Positions 1-7,225 of a DNA stretch of 17,001 nt are shown here, one piece after another. The notes below the pieces were generated by a model. That model was not told where the DNA came from. It searched no databases and saw only the letters and a list, made by a program, of their open reading frames with translations. Both the position numbers and the translations under genes were made by a program. The stretch comes from an uncultured Collinsella sp. GTDB lineage: Bacteria > Actinomycetota > Coriobacteriia > Coriobacteriales > Coriobacteriaceae. The stretch covers positions 1 to 17,001 of the forward strand of contig UQXP01000037.1 in assembly GCA_900545055.1 (NCBI GenBank), in the 5' to 3' direction. Position 1 is the stretch's first letter; every line of letters starts with the position of its first letter.

Positions 1-1
1 T

Positions 2-154
2 ATCGCCGATGCCGGTGGCGCTGCCACCACGAGTGTGCTGCGCGAGGCGCTGGGTGTGTCGCGCAAACGCGCCATCAGCATCTTGGAGCACCTGGATGCC
101 GTACGCTTTACGGTGCTCGACAAGGACGCCGGCGGCCTGAGGTCCCTGCGCTAG
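2..154 (+). CDS. selB: SelB, selenocysteine-specific elongation factor (C-terminal end only)
   Basis: Partial gene, cut by the window start; 50 residues and a TAG stop are visible. SelB is the GTPase that brings Sec-tRNA to UGA codons; its C-terminal winged-helix domains bind the SECIS hairpin of the mRNA. The visible tail has the last winged-helix pattern: a helix ending in GVSRKRAISILEHLD, then a short strand with T and a basic end (GGLRSLR). This matches the family pattern of a conserved S-R-K-x-A-I-x-x-L-E-x-x-D segment. The tRNA-Sec gene about 150 bases downstream strongly supports the call. The GTPase domain cannot be seen, so a different winged-helix protein is formally possible. Confidence 0.8.
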   Translation: MADAGGAATTSVLREALGVSRKRAISILEHLDAVRFTVLDKDAGGLRSLR

Positions 155-179
155 GCCGGTCACCCGCTCCCGCCTCCTC

Positions 180-245
180 AGTTGCGGTGAAATAGTTCCT
201 GTTTTCGGCATCTAACGCCAAACCAGGAACTATTCCACCGCAACT
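180..245. repeat. 66-nt dispersed palindrome, copy 1 (selB-selC intergenic)
   Basis: Two 22-nt arms (180-201 and 224-245) pair at 21 of 22 positions, with a single A/C mismatch, around a 22-nt loop region. The same arms, with the same mismatch, recur at 15726-15792. The loop differs between copies but keeps a short inner stem (GGC/GCC here, GGG/CCC in the other) around a TCTA core. It follows selB by 25 bases and might act as its terminator, but no clean T-run follows the stem. It is best described as a dispersed palindromic repeat. Confidence 0.85.
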
Positions 246-259
246 TCTTGCTTGTCTTT

Positions 260-289
260 TTGGGATGGGGCCTGTCGGTTTGGTAAAAT
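260..289 (+). promoter_or_regulatory. Putative selC promoter
   Basis: A -10 box TAAAAT at 284-289 lies 12 bases before the tRNA-Sec 5' end. An 18-base spacer separates it from TTGGGA (260-265), a partial -35 match. The position is right for a tRNA transcript with a very short leader. The -35 is weak, so only the -10 is convincing. Confidence 0.5.
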
Positions 290-301
290 ACCGCCGCACT
301 T

Positions 302-398
302 GGGAACGGATGGGCTCCGGTGGGCTCCGCGGTCCTCAAAACCGTTGCGAGGCGTGCAAAACGTCTTGGATGTGTTCGATTCACATACGTTCCCGCCA
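302..398 (+). tRNA. selC: tRNA-Sec (anticodon TCA), CCA encoded
   Basis: 97 nt fold as a bacterial selenocysteine tRNA. The acceptor is 302-309 with 387-394 (7 Watson-Crick pairs, eighth pair G/A mismatched), discriminator G395, encoded CCA 396-398. The long D stem of 6 bp (GGGCTC at 312-317 with GGGCTC at 322-327, two G-U pairs) closes a 4-nt loop CGGT, as in E. coli selC. The anticodon stem is 329-333/341-345 with loop CCTCAAA and anticodon TCA at 336-338. The long variable arm has an 8-bp stem (348-355/361-368) and loop GCAAA. The T arm ATGTG-TTCGATT-CACAT is canonical. The extended 8+5 acceptor/T helix, tiny D loop and TCA anticodon together are diagnostic. It sits just downstream of selB. 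Confidence 0.95.
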
Positions 399-407
399 TA
401 CGCTACC

Positions 408-463
408 AGCGCTTTTGTGCTCGCGGTCTTGCTGCGTGCCGCAAAGGCGCTGTTTTGTTTTTG
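408..463 (+). terminator. Rho-independent terminator of selC
   Basis: AGCGCTTTTG (408-417) pairs with CAAAGGCGCT (442-451) through 10 bp including one G-U, with a further GCGG/CCGC inside. A T-rich tail (GTTTTGTTTTTG) follows directly. It begins 10 bases after the tRNA CCA end and would separate selC from mobA transcription. Confidence 0.7.
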
Positions 464-553
464 TACGGGTCCGCCGTGTCGCCTGTCATGCCGTCTACGG
501 TAACTGATCCCGTGCGTTGGGTTTTGAACGTGCCGATGGAGGTGTTTTGCCGT

Positions 554-1186
554 ATGACTACCGTAAGACGGGCCGATCTTTCTTGCGTCGTCCAAGCGGG
601 CGGGCTGTCGTCGCGCATGGGTTGCGATAAGGCGCGGATGTTGTTTTGCGGCGAGCCGCTCATCGAACGCGTACTGGGTCGGCTGGCGCAAGTTGCCGGC
701 GAATTGGTCGTGACGACCTCGCGTCCCAGCGAGCTTGCCTATCTTGAGGAGCGCGCGTTTGGCGGCCTGGTGCCGCGAATAGTGTCGGACCTTGAGGGGC
801 CGGCGGGTGCCATGCGTGGCATCGCGAGCTCGCTGGCTGCCGCTCGGTTGCCCCTTGCGGCGATCGTCGCCTGCGATATGCCGTTCGTCTCACCTGAATT
901 GATTGGCGCGCTTTCGGATCGGGTCAAGGAAGGCCCGCTCGATGTGTGCGTCCCGCGCGAGGAGCGGGGGATTGAGCCGCTGTGCGCCGTGTGGCGCCGT
1001 CAGACTTGCGCGCCGGTTGCCCGTGAGTTGCTCGACCAGGACCGCCAACGCATCCGCTGTTTGATCGACCAGGTCCATGCCGGCTATCTGGATGAGCCCC
1101 AGATTGTCGAGGTTGCCGGCTCCACGCTCTGCTTCGAAAACGTTAATACACTCGAGGAGTTTGCGGCAGCCGAGCTGCTCGCCTAG
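554..1186 (+). CDS. mobA: MobA, molybdenum cofactor guanylyltransferase
   Basis: 210 residues, usual for the family. MobA transfers GMP from GTP to molybdopterin, forming the MGD cofactor used by DMSO-reductase-family enzymes in the cytoplasm. Visible motifs are the nucleotide-binding signature QAGGLSSRMGCDK (residues 14-26), GPAGAMRGI (82-90), the metal-binding ACDMPFV (106-112) and the late NVNT (196-199) typical of guanylyltransferases. The reading frame is open back to 320, but that stretch covers the tRNA-Sec gene and its terminator. The ATG at 554, with GGAGGT at 538-543, is therefore taken as start. The likely client is a Sec-containing formate dehydrogenase, given selB and selC upstream. 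The molybdenum hydroxylase downstream would be expected to use the cytosine cofactor made by MocA instead; that is inference. Confidence 0.88.
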   Translation: MTTVRRADLSCVVQAGGLSSRMGCDKARMLFCGEPLIERVLGRLAQVAGELVVTTSRPSELAYLEERAFGGLVPRIVSDLEGPAGAMRGIASSLAAARLPLAAIVACDMPFVSPELIGALSDRVKEGPLDVCVPREERGIEPLCAVWRRQTCAPVARELLDQDRQRIRCLIDQVHAGYLDEPQIVEVAGSTLCFENVNTLEEFAAAELLA

Positions 1187-1201
1187 ACGATGGGAGATGC
1201 C

Positions 1202-1597
1202 ATGCCTCACGATATCTGCCCCGATACCGGGGAACCCTGCAATTGCGATGGGTCCGAGCCCTGTACCTGCGGTTGCGGTGGCTGTGGGCATACTGCGGAA
1301 GAGGAAGCGGCCGCCGCGGCGTATCGTGAGGCACACCGCGAAGGCCCGTCCGGTGATGCCCTCGACCACGAACGCAAGATTATCGTGTCGTTCGATAGCA
1401 CCTTCGATGTGATGGAATGCGAGCAGCTGTGTCTTGCGTCCGGCGTGCCCGGGCGCATTATGCCTTTGCCCGGCTCCATTACCGCCGGCTGTGGGCTGTG
1501 CTGGGCCATGCCGTTCTCGGGCGATGCGCTCGCCGCCTTCTGTGCTGCCACCGAAGGCCGCATAACCCCCGCCGACTACCATCAGCTCGTCCTCTAA
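1202..1597 (+). CDS. DUF3343 protein (putative Se/S carrier-like) with Cys-rich N-terminus
   Basis: 131 residues. Residues 59-131 fit the DUF3343 family, small proteins described as putative selenium/sulfur carriers and found near selenium-utilisation genes. The core begins KIIVSFDSTFDVMECEQL and contains the hallmark SITAGCGLC (92-100) with C97 and C100. Before it is an atypical 58-residue extension with seven cysteines in its first 28 residues (C6, C13, C15, C21, C23, C25, C28), then an Ala/Glu-rich linker. An upstream in-frame ATG exists at 1190, but GGGAG at 1192-1196 is placed for the ATG at 1202. It follows mobA by 15 bases and is probably cotranscribed. The cysteines could bind a metal or carry selenide/persulfide; no catalytic role is evident. 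The family is fairly secure, the function is not. Confidence 0.75.
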   Translation: MPHDICPDTGEPCNCDGSEPCTCGCGGCGHTAEEEAAAAAYREAHREGPSGDALDHERKIIVSFDSTFDVMECEQLCLASGVPGRIMPLPGSITAGCGLCWAMPFSGDALAAFCAATEGRITPADYHQLVL

Positions 1598-1605
1598 CCA
1601 CCAAC

Positions 1606-1640
1606 ACCACCACATTGGGGACAGGCACCTTTGTGGTGGT
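1606..1640. repeat. REP-like hairpin after the DUF3343 gene
   Basis: ACCACCACA (1606-1614) pairs perfectly with TGTGGTGGT (1632-1640) around a 17-base loop reading TTGGGGACAGGCACCTT. The loop resembles the TTTGGGACGGGGCTATTTT segment inside the large palindrome at 7226-7336, so both may be REP-type units. The rest of the 257-base gap up to gdhA (1641-1854) is relatively AT-rich and shows no convincing gene. Confidence 0.5.
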
Positions 1641-1854
1641 TTGGACCACGGGGACGAAACAGCTTCGAAACACGCGATTTGTTCGTCGGACACTCAAAAA
1701 CGCTTCTACCTGCATCGTAATCAAAACGAAACATCCGCCCGTCGGCTTATGCGAAACTTTGCCGCAACAGTGCGATATTATCCATACTCGATAAAGCTCG
1801 CGGCGCATGGGGCGCCTCGAACGACACTTTTCTTTTCCATCAATTGGAGGAAGC

Positions 1855-3210
1855 ATGAGCTACACGCAGAAAGTTCTCGAAGAGCTCAAGGCCCGCTATC
1901 CCGAGCAGCCTGAGTTCATCCAGGCCGCGACCGAGATCCTCGGCACCATCCAGCCGGCGCTCGACGCCCACCCCGAGTACGAGGAGGCCGCTCTGCTTGA
2001 GCGCCTCGTCGAGCCCGAGCGCATCGTCATGTTCCGTGTTCCCTGGGTCGACGACCAGGGCAAGGTTCAGGTCAACCGCGGTTACCGCGTCGAGTTCAAC
2101 TCTGCCATTGGACCCTACAAGGGCGGCTTGCGCTTTAACCCGACGGTCACCCTGGGCATGCTCAAGTTCCTGGGCCTGGAGCAGATCCTCAAGAACAGCC
2201 TGACCACCCTTCCCATGGGCGGCGGCAAGGGCGGCTCCGACTTTGACCCCAAGGGCAAGTCCAACAACGAGATCATGCACTTCTGCCAGTCCTTCATGAC
2301 CGAGCTCTATCGTCACATTGGCCCCAACACCGACGTTCCCGCCGGTGACCTGGGCGTTGGCGGCCGCGAGGTTGCCTACCTGTTCGGTCAGTACAAGCGC
2401 CTGACCAACGAGTGGACCGGCGTCCTCACCGGCAAGGGCCTCTCCTTTGGCGGCTCGCTCGCCCGTACCGAGGCCACCGGCTACGGCCTGGCCTACTTTG
2501 TGGACGAGTACCTTAAGAGCCGCGGCGACTCCTTCGAGGGCAAGAACGTCGTCGTTCACGGTTCCGGTAACGTCGCCATCTACGCGGTCCAGAAGGTCGC
2601 CCAGCTCGGCGGCAAGGTGCTGGCCTGCTCCGACACCCACGGCTGGGTCGAGGATCCCGACGGCATCGACTACACCGTGCTCGAGCATGTCTACAACAAG
2701 AAGCGCTCCGGCCACGACAAGGGCGTCACGCTCGCCATGTACGTTGACGAGAAGCCCAACGCCGTGTGGCACGAGGGCGATGGCCGCGGCGTGTGGCAGC
2801 TGGCCTGCGACATCGCACTGCCCTGCGCTCGCGAGAACACGCTGCTGCTCGAGGATGCCCAGGCGCTCGTCGCCAACGGCTGCAAGGTGGTCGGCGAGGG
2901 CGCTAACATGCCCACGACCATCGAGGCCACGACTTACTTCCAGGAGAACGGCGTCGCCTTTATGCCCGGTAAGGCTGCCAACGCCGGTGGCGTGCTCGTG
3001 TCCGGTCTCGAGATGAGCCAGAACGCCGAGCATCTGTCCTGGACCTTCGAAGAGGTCGACGGCAAGCTCGAGCAGCTCATGCGCGGCATGTTCCACAACG
3101 TGGACGACACCGCCAAGGAGTACGGCTCGGAGGGCAACTTTGTCATGGGCGCCAACATCGCCGGCTTCCTGAAGGTCGCCGACGCCATGCTCGCCCAGGG
3201 CGTCTGCTAA
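1855..3210 (+). CDS. gdhA: Glutamate dehydrogenase, probably NADP-dependent
   Basis: 451 residues, the usual size of the hexameric (~50 kDa) class. It catalyses reductive amination of 2-oxoglutarate to glutamate (ammonium assimilation) or the reverse. Key residues are visible: K89 (YKGG), K113 (LKNSL), catalytic K125 in MGGGKGG and D165 in PAGDLGVGG, numbering that coincides with the well-studied clostridial enzyme. The Rossmann motif GSGNV is at 236-240. The strand that contacts the coenzyme ribose ends in CSDTHG (258-263), closer to the SDS of NADP enzymes than to the NAD type, so NADP preference is an inference. ATG 1855 is chosen because GGAGG lies at 1846-1850; the frame remains open 16 codons upstream without a ribosome site. 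It is monocistronic, with a strong terminator behind it. Confidence 0.96.
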   Translation: MSYTQKVLEELKARYPEQPEFIQAATEILGTIQPALDAHPEYEEAALLERLVEPERIVMFRVPWVDDQGKVQVNRGYRVEFNSAIGPYKGGLRFNPTVTLGMLKFLGLEQILKNSLTTLPMGGGKGGSDFDPKGKSNNEIMHFCQSFMTELYRHIGPNTDVPAGDLGVGGREVAYLFGQYKRLTNEWTGVLTGKGLSFGGSLARTEATGYGLAYFVDEYLKSRGDSFEGKNVVVHGSGNVAIYAVQKVAQLGGKVLACSDTHGWVEDPDGIDYTVLEHVYNKKRSGHDKGVTLAMYVDEKPNAVWHEGDGRGVWQLACDIALPCARENTLLLEDAQALVANGCKVVGEGANMPTTIEATTYFQENGVAFMPGKAANAGGVLVSGLEMSQNAEHLSWTFEEVDGKLEQLMRGMFHNVDDTAKEYGSEGNFVMGANIAGFLKVADAMLAQGVC

Positions 3211-3237
3211 ATCTTCGCTTGACATAGCATGTTATAA

Positions 3238-3269
3238 GGCTCCCAGTCATTCCGGCTGGGAGCCTTTTT
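3238..3269 (+). terminator. Rho-independent terminator of gdhA
   Basis: GGCTCCCAG (3238-3246) pairs with CTGGGAGCC (3256-3264), a perfect 9-bp stem with a 9-base loop, followed by TTTTT. It lies 27 bases after the gdhA stop. Confidence 0.92.
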
Positions 3270-3332
3270 CTATGGCGGTGAGGGTCGTGCGCTCTCGTTT
3301 GGTACACTTAGAGGTACTGGACAAGTGAAGAG

Positions 3333-4247
3333 ATGGGGGAGAACGTGCTCAAGTTCGGTACCTACGTCCGTGTTGGAAACGCGGCCGAAGCCTATGAGCT
3401 CTTGCAGAAAAACCGCAACAACAAGATTGTGGGTGGCGGCATCTGGATGCGCCTGGGTTCGCGTCGTGTGGCGACGGCGATTGACCTTTCGGCCTGCGGG
3501 CTCGATCAGATCGAGGAGACCGAGACCGAGTTTCGCATCGGTGCCATGTGCACCCTGCGCCAGCTCGAGCGTCATGCCGGGCTCAACGCGCTTGTCAACA
3601 ATGTCTTTGAGTTTGCCGTCCACGACATCGTGGGCGTGCAGCTGCGCAACACCGCTACGGTGGGCGGCAGCATCTACGGGCGCTTCGGTTTCTCGGACGT
3701 GCTCTCTGCGTTCCTGGCGCTCGATTCGTATGTTGAGCTGACGGGTGCCGGCCGCGTGCCGCTCGCCGAGTTCGTGGACATGGGCTACGTGCGCGACGTG
3801 ATCGAGCACGTCGTAGTCGTCAAGCACGATTACCGTGCGAGCTACGAGGCCGTGCGCAAGGCCGCGACCGACTTCCCCTCCTTAAACGTCACCGCTGCCT
3901 GGTGGGACAACAGCTGGCATGTCACCGTGGGCGCCCGCCCGCTGCGCGCGACCCTGCTGCAAGGCGAGACATGCGGCCTGGTGAACGAGCAGCCTTCCGA
4001 GGACGAGCTTCGCGCCCTGGCAGCATCCGTGCGTGCCCTGAGCTACGGCACCAACCTGTGGGGCTCGGCCGAGTACCGCCGCCGCATCTCGGCGCCGCTT
4101 GCCGTGCAAGCCGTGCGCCGCGCCGCCGGCATCGAGCTTTCGGCCGCGCTTGCCCGCGAGCTCGAGGGCGTGCAGATTCCTAAGTTCGCCACGGACGAGT
4201 ATTCCTGCCGCCGCGTGCCCGGCGTCGATTCTAGCGAGGTGCGCTAA
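3333..4247 (+). CDS. FAD-binding subunit of a molybdenum hydroxylase (XDH family)
   Basis: 304 residues, typical of separate FAD (medium) subunits of xanthine-dehydrogenase-family enzymes; it passes electrons from the Fe-S clusters to NAD+ or another acceptor. The N-terminal FAD domain shows VGGGIWMRLG (about residues 33-42, replacing the usual AGGT), IGAMCTLRQLE, and the flavin-contacting RNTATVGGSIYGRFGFSDV (about 106-124). The C-terminal part (about 170-280) fits the CO-dehydrogenase-flavoprotein C-terminal domain. The start is uncertain: ATG 3333 has only a weak upstream AAGAG, whereas GTG 3345 follows GGGGGAG at 3335-3341 and would give a protein beginning VLKFGTY. A TACACT -10-like box lies at 3303-3308. 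Its stop overlaps the next gene's ATG by one base (TAATG), indicating translational coupling and one operon. Confidence 0.88.
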   Translation: MGENVLKFGTYVRVGNAAEAYELLQKNRNNKIVGGGIWMRLGSRRVATAIDLSACGLDQIEETETEFRIGAMCTLRQLERHAGLNALVNNVFEFAVHDIVGVQLRNTATVGGSIYGRFGFSDVLSAFLALDSYVELTGAGRVPLAEFVDMGYVRDVIEHVVVVKHDYRASYEAVRKAATDFPSLNVTAAWWDNSWHVTVGARPLRATLLQGETCGLVNEQPSEDELRALAASVRALSYGTNLWGSAEYRRRISAPLAVQAVRRAAGIELSAALARELEGVQIPKFATDEYSCRRVPGVDSSEVR

Positions 4248-7078
4248 TGGCTGCCAAACTCATCGATCTTTCCTTTACGCTCAACGGCCGCAAGGTCAAG
4301 GTTCAGATTGCCCCCGACACCATGCTCTTTGCGTTGCTGCGCGAGCAGGGTTGCGCGTCGGTGCGCTGTGCCTGCGAAACCACCAACTGCGGCCTGTGCA
4401 CGGTGTGGCTCGACGGCGACCCGGTGCTGAGCTGCTCGGTTCCCGCCGCGCGCGTTGAGGGCCGCTCCATCACCACGCTTGAGGGCCTTAAGGCCGAGTC
4501 CGAGGCGCTTGCCCGCGCTATGGCTGCCGAAGGTGCCGAGCAGTGCGGTTTTTGCGCCCCCGGCCTCATCATGAACGTGCTGGCGCTCGCCCGCGCCGCC
4601 AAGGAGGACCCGAGCCTCGTCGCCACGCGCGAGGAGCTCTCGCGCCAGCTCGCCGGCAACCTCTGCCGTTGCAGCGGCTACGAGAGCCAGCTGCGCGCCA
4701 TCGTCCGCTTCCTTAACGAATCCGGCGTGCAGGTGGGCTTTGAGTTGCCCGAGCTGCCGGTCAACGACACCAGCTGCGACGGCGTCACCTACAAGCAGAT
4801 CACCCACAAGCAGCCCAAGAAGGATTCGAAGGCCTTGCTCGAGGGCCGTCCCGTCTACACGGGCGATATGGTGCCCGCCGGCGCGCTCATCGTTAAACTC
4901 AAGCGCAGCCCCTATGCCCGTGCCAAGATTCGCTCCATCGACACGTCTCGCGCCCTTAAGGTGCCCGGTGTCGTGGGCGTCTACACCTACGAGGACGTGC
5001 CCAAACGCCGCTTTACCATTGCCGGTCAGAGCTATCCGCAGCCGAGTCCCTACGACCGCCTGATCCTCGAGAACCTCGTGCGCTATCAAAACGAGGAGGT
5101 GGCGATTGTCGCCGCCGAGACCGAGGAGGCCGCCGATAAGGCGCTCAAGCTCATCAAAGTCGACTACGAGGTGCTCGAGCCGCTGCTCGACTTTACCCAG
5201 GCACTCGATAACGACATCGTGGTCCACCCCGAGGGCGACGTGACCTTTATGTTCCCGCAGGGCGGCGATGTCCCGCGCAACCTGGTGTGTAGCGGTACCA
5301 GCGATTATGGCGATCTGGACGAGGCCTTCGCCCAGAGCGACATCGTCTTTGAGCGCACTTACACCAGTCAGGCCACCCAGACCGCGCCCATGGAGACCTT
5401 CCGTGCCTTCGCGACGACCGACGCGTTTGGCCGCATCTCGGTGACCACCTCTACGCAGGTGCCCTTCCACGTGCGCCGCATGGTCGCGCAGTCGCTCGAC
5501 ATTCCGCAGTCGCAGGTGCAGGTCATTAAGCCGCGCATCGGCGGCGGCTTTGGCTCCAAGCAGACGGGCTGCTGCGAGATCTTCGTGGCGTTCGTGACCC
5601 AGCAGACCGGCCGTCCGAGCTATTGCTGCTACACCCGCGAGGAGACCATCACCGCGGGCAACTCGCGTCACCAGATGCAGATGACCGTCAAGCTGGGCGC
5701 CATGAACGACGGCACCATCACGGCTATCGACCTGCACACGTTGTCCAATGCCGGCGCGTACGGCGAACATGCCACCACGACGATCGGCCTCTCGGGACAC
5801 AAGAGCCTGCCGATCTACAACCATGTGAAGGCGAGCCGCTTTAGGTGGGACGCCGTCTACACCAACACCAACCGCGGCGGCGCGTATCGCGGCTACGGTG
5901 CCACCCAGGGTCAGTTTGCCGTGGAGAGCGCCGTCAACGAGCTCGCCGACATGCTGCACATGGACCCCGCCGACCTGCGCCTTAAGAACATTGTGCGCGA
6001 GGGCGAGGTCATGCCGCAGTACTACAACGAGAAGCTCAACGCCTGCGCGCTCGACCGCTGTCTGCTACGCGCGATGGACATGATCGGCTGGCGCGACAAG
6101 CCGCTGGCCGTGGACCTGGGCGACCGCGTGCGCGCCCTGGGCTGCGCGCTTACCATGCAAGGCTCGGGCATCTCCAACGTGGACATCGCCGGCATCGACA
6201 TGCGCCTGGAAGAGGACGGCTTCATTACCATCGGCACCGGCGCCACCGATAACGGCATGGGCGTCGACACGATCCTGGCGCAGATTGCCGCCGAGGAGCT
6301 GGGCGTGGAGAGCTCGCTGATCGTGGTACGCGGCGTAGACACCGACGTGTCGCCGTTCGACGCCGGCTCGTACGCGAGCTCCGGTACCTACGTGACGGGC
6401 CTTGCCGCCAAGAACGCCGCGACCGAGCTGCGCGAGAAGATTTGCGCCAAGGCTGCCCAGATGTGGGATGTGGACGCCGCCGACGTGGTCTTTGATGGCC
6501 AGTACGTGCGCCTGTCCGACGAGCGTGCCGCGCGCGAGCAGAACCGTTACCTTACGCTGCGCGACTTTGCCAACCTGTGCGTCAAGAACATCGCGGGCGG
6601 CGACGCGCTCACCTCGCACGCCTCTGCCTGCCTGCCCGTTTCGCCCCCGCCGTTTATGGCCGGCATTGCCGAGGTCGAGGTCGACAAGGCCACCGGCAAG
6701 GTGACTGTTGTGGACTACGCGGCTGCCGTCGACTGTGGCACCGTGATCAACGAGGCGCTCGCGCGCGTTCAGGCCGAGGGCGGCATTGCCCAGGGCATCG
6801 GCCACGCGCTCTACGAGATTGTCGAGCATGACGATCGCGGACGCCTGCGCACCGGCAACTTTATGAGCTACAAGCTGCCCACGCGCCTGGATATCGGCAG
6901 CATTCGCGTGGCCTTTGAGCCGAGCTACGAGCCGACGGGTCCGTTTGGCGCCAAGTCGATCGGCGAGGTCGTCATCAACACGCCGCTCGCCGCCGTGGCA
7001 TCGGCCGTCGCACACGCTACCGGCCATCAGGTTCGCTCGCTGCCGATCACGCCGGAGAAAGCACTGCTGGGGGAGTAG
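4247..7078 (+). CDS. Molybdenum hydroxylase, fused [2Fe-2S]2/molybdopterin subunit (XdhD-like)
   Basis: 943 residues combining two subunits that are often separate. Residues 1-160 carry two [2Fe-2S] clusters: ferredoxin-like C43, C48, C51, C63 and the helical C100, C103, C140, C142 (GNLCRCSGY). After a linker, residues ~195-943 are the Mo-binding part: GGGFGSKQ (432-439), R548 in AYRGYG (equivalent of bovine XDH R880) and the catalytic base E907 in GAKSIGE (equivalent of E1261). Bovine E802 is replaced by Q439. The fused Fe-S/Mo plan plus a separate FAD subunit resembles E. coli XdhD/YgfM-type enzymes and selenium-dependent hydroxylases of anaerobes. Candidate substrates are purines or other N-heterocycles; the sequence does not settle this. 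C442-C443 directly follow the cofactor-binding loop. The operon ends here, followed by a terminator hairpin. Confidence 0.88.
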   Translation: MAAKLIDLSFTLNGRKVKVQIAPDTMLFALLREQGCASVRCACETTNCGLCTVWLDGDPVLSCSVPAARVEGRSITTLEGLKAESEALARAMAAEGAEQCGFCAPGLIMNVLALARAAKEDPSLVATREELSRQLAGNLCRCSGYESQLRAIVRFLNESGVQVGFELPELPVNDTSCDGVTYKQITHKQPKKDSKALLEGRPVYTGDMVPAGALIVKLKRSPYARAKIRSIDTSRALKVPGVVGVYTYEDVPKRRFTIAGQSYPQPSPYDRLILENLVRYQNEEVAIVAAETEEAADKALKLIKVDYEVLEPLLDFTQALDNDIVVHPEGDVTFMFPQGGDVPRNLVCSGTSDYGDLDEAFAQSDIVFERTYTSQATQTAPMETFRAFATTDAFGRISVTTSTQVPFHVRRMVAQSLDIPQSQVQVIKPRIGGGFGSKQTGCCEIFVAFVTQQTGRPSYCCYTREETITAGNSRHQMQMTVKLGAMNDGTITAIDLHTLSNAGAYGEHATTTIGLSGHKSLPIYNHVKASRFRWDAVYTNTNRGGAYRGYGATQGQFAVESAVNELADMLHMDPADLRLKNIVREGEVMPQYYNEKLNACALDRCLLRAMDMIGWRDKPLAVDLGDRVRALGCALTMQGSGISNVDIAGIDMRLEEDGFITIGTGATDNGMGVDTILAQIAAEELGVESSLIVVRGVDTDVSPFDAGSYASSGTYVTGLAAKNAATELREKICAKAAQMWDVDAADVVFDGQYVRLSDERAAREQNRYLTLRDFANLCVKNIAGGDALTSHASACLPVSPPPFMAGIAEVEVDKATGKVTVVDYAAAVDCGTVINEALARVQAEGGIAQGIGHALYEIVEHDDRGRLRTGNFMSYKLPTRLDIGSIRVAFEPSYEPTGPFGAKSIGEVVINTPLAAVASAVAHATGHQVRSLPITPEKALLGE

Positions 7079-7115
7079 ACGAGGCGGCGCTGCTGCCACT
7101 TACCTGACTTCGTTC

Positions 7116-7165
7116 GGAAACTGCATCCCACTTTTCAGCCGAAATCTGGGATGCAGTTTCCTTTT
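7116..7165 (+). terminator. Terminator of the molybdenum hydroxylase operon
   Basis: GGAAACTGCATCCCA (7116-7130) pairs perfectly with 7147-7161 (15 bp, 16-base loop), followed by TTTT. It lies 37 bases after the stop. The T-run is short, but the stem is strong. Confidence 0.75.
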
Positions 7166-7176
7166 GAAGCCCTTGG

Positions 7177-7225
7177 CGGAAAGCGCGACCCGGATATATG
7201 CGCTCAAATCGGGACACGCTTTCCG
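7177..7225. repeat. Imperfect hairpin abutting the large palindrome
   Basis: CGGAAAGCG (7177-7185) pairs with CGCTTTCCG (7217-7225). A symmetric 3x3 internal loop follows, then CCCG/CGGG (7189-7192/7210-7213) and a 17-base AT-rich loop. It ends on the base before the 39-bp inverted repeat begins, so the two may form one composite element. There is no T-run, so it is not an evident terminator. Confidence 0.6.

Noticed and set aside
320..553. N-terminal extension of the mobA frame (78 codons)
   Set aside because: It overlaps the tRNA-Sec gene and its terminator, has no family similarity, and a good ribosome site precedes the ATG at 554.
4247..7078. Selenocysteine codon in the Mo hydroxylase
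   Set aside because: The frame has no in-frame UGA; any selenium would be a non-protein, labile cofactor.
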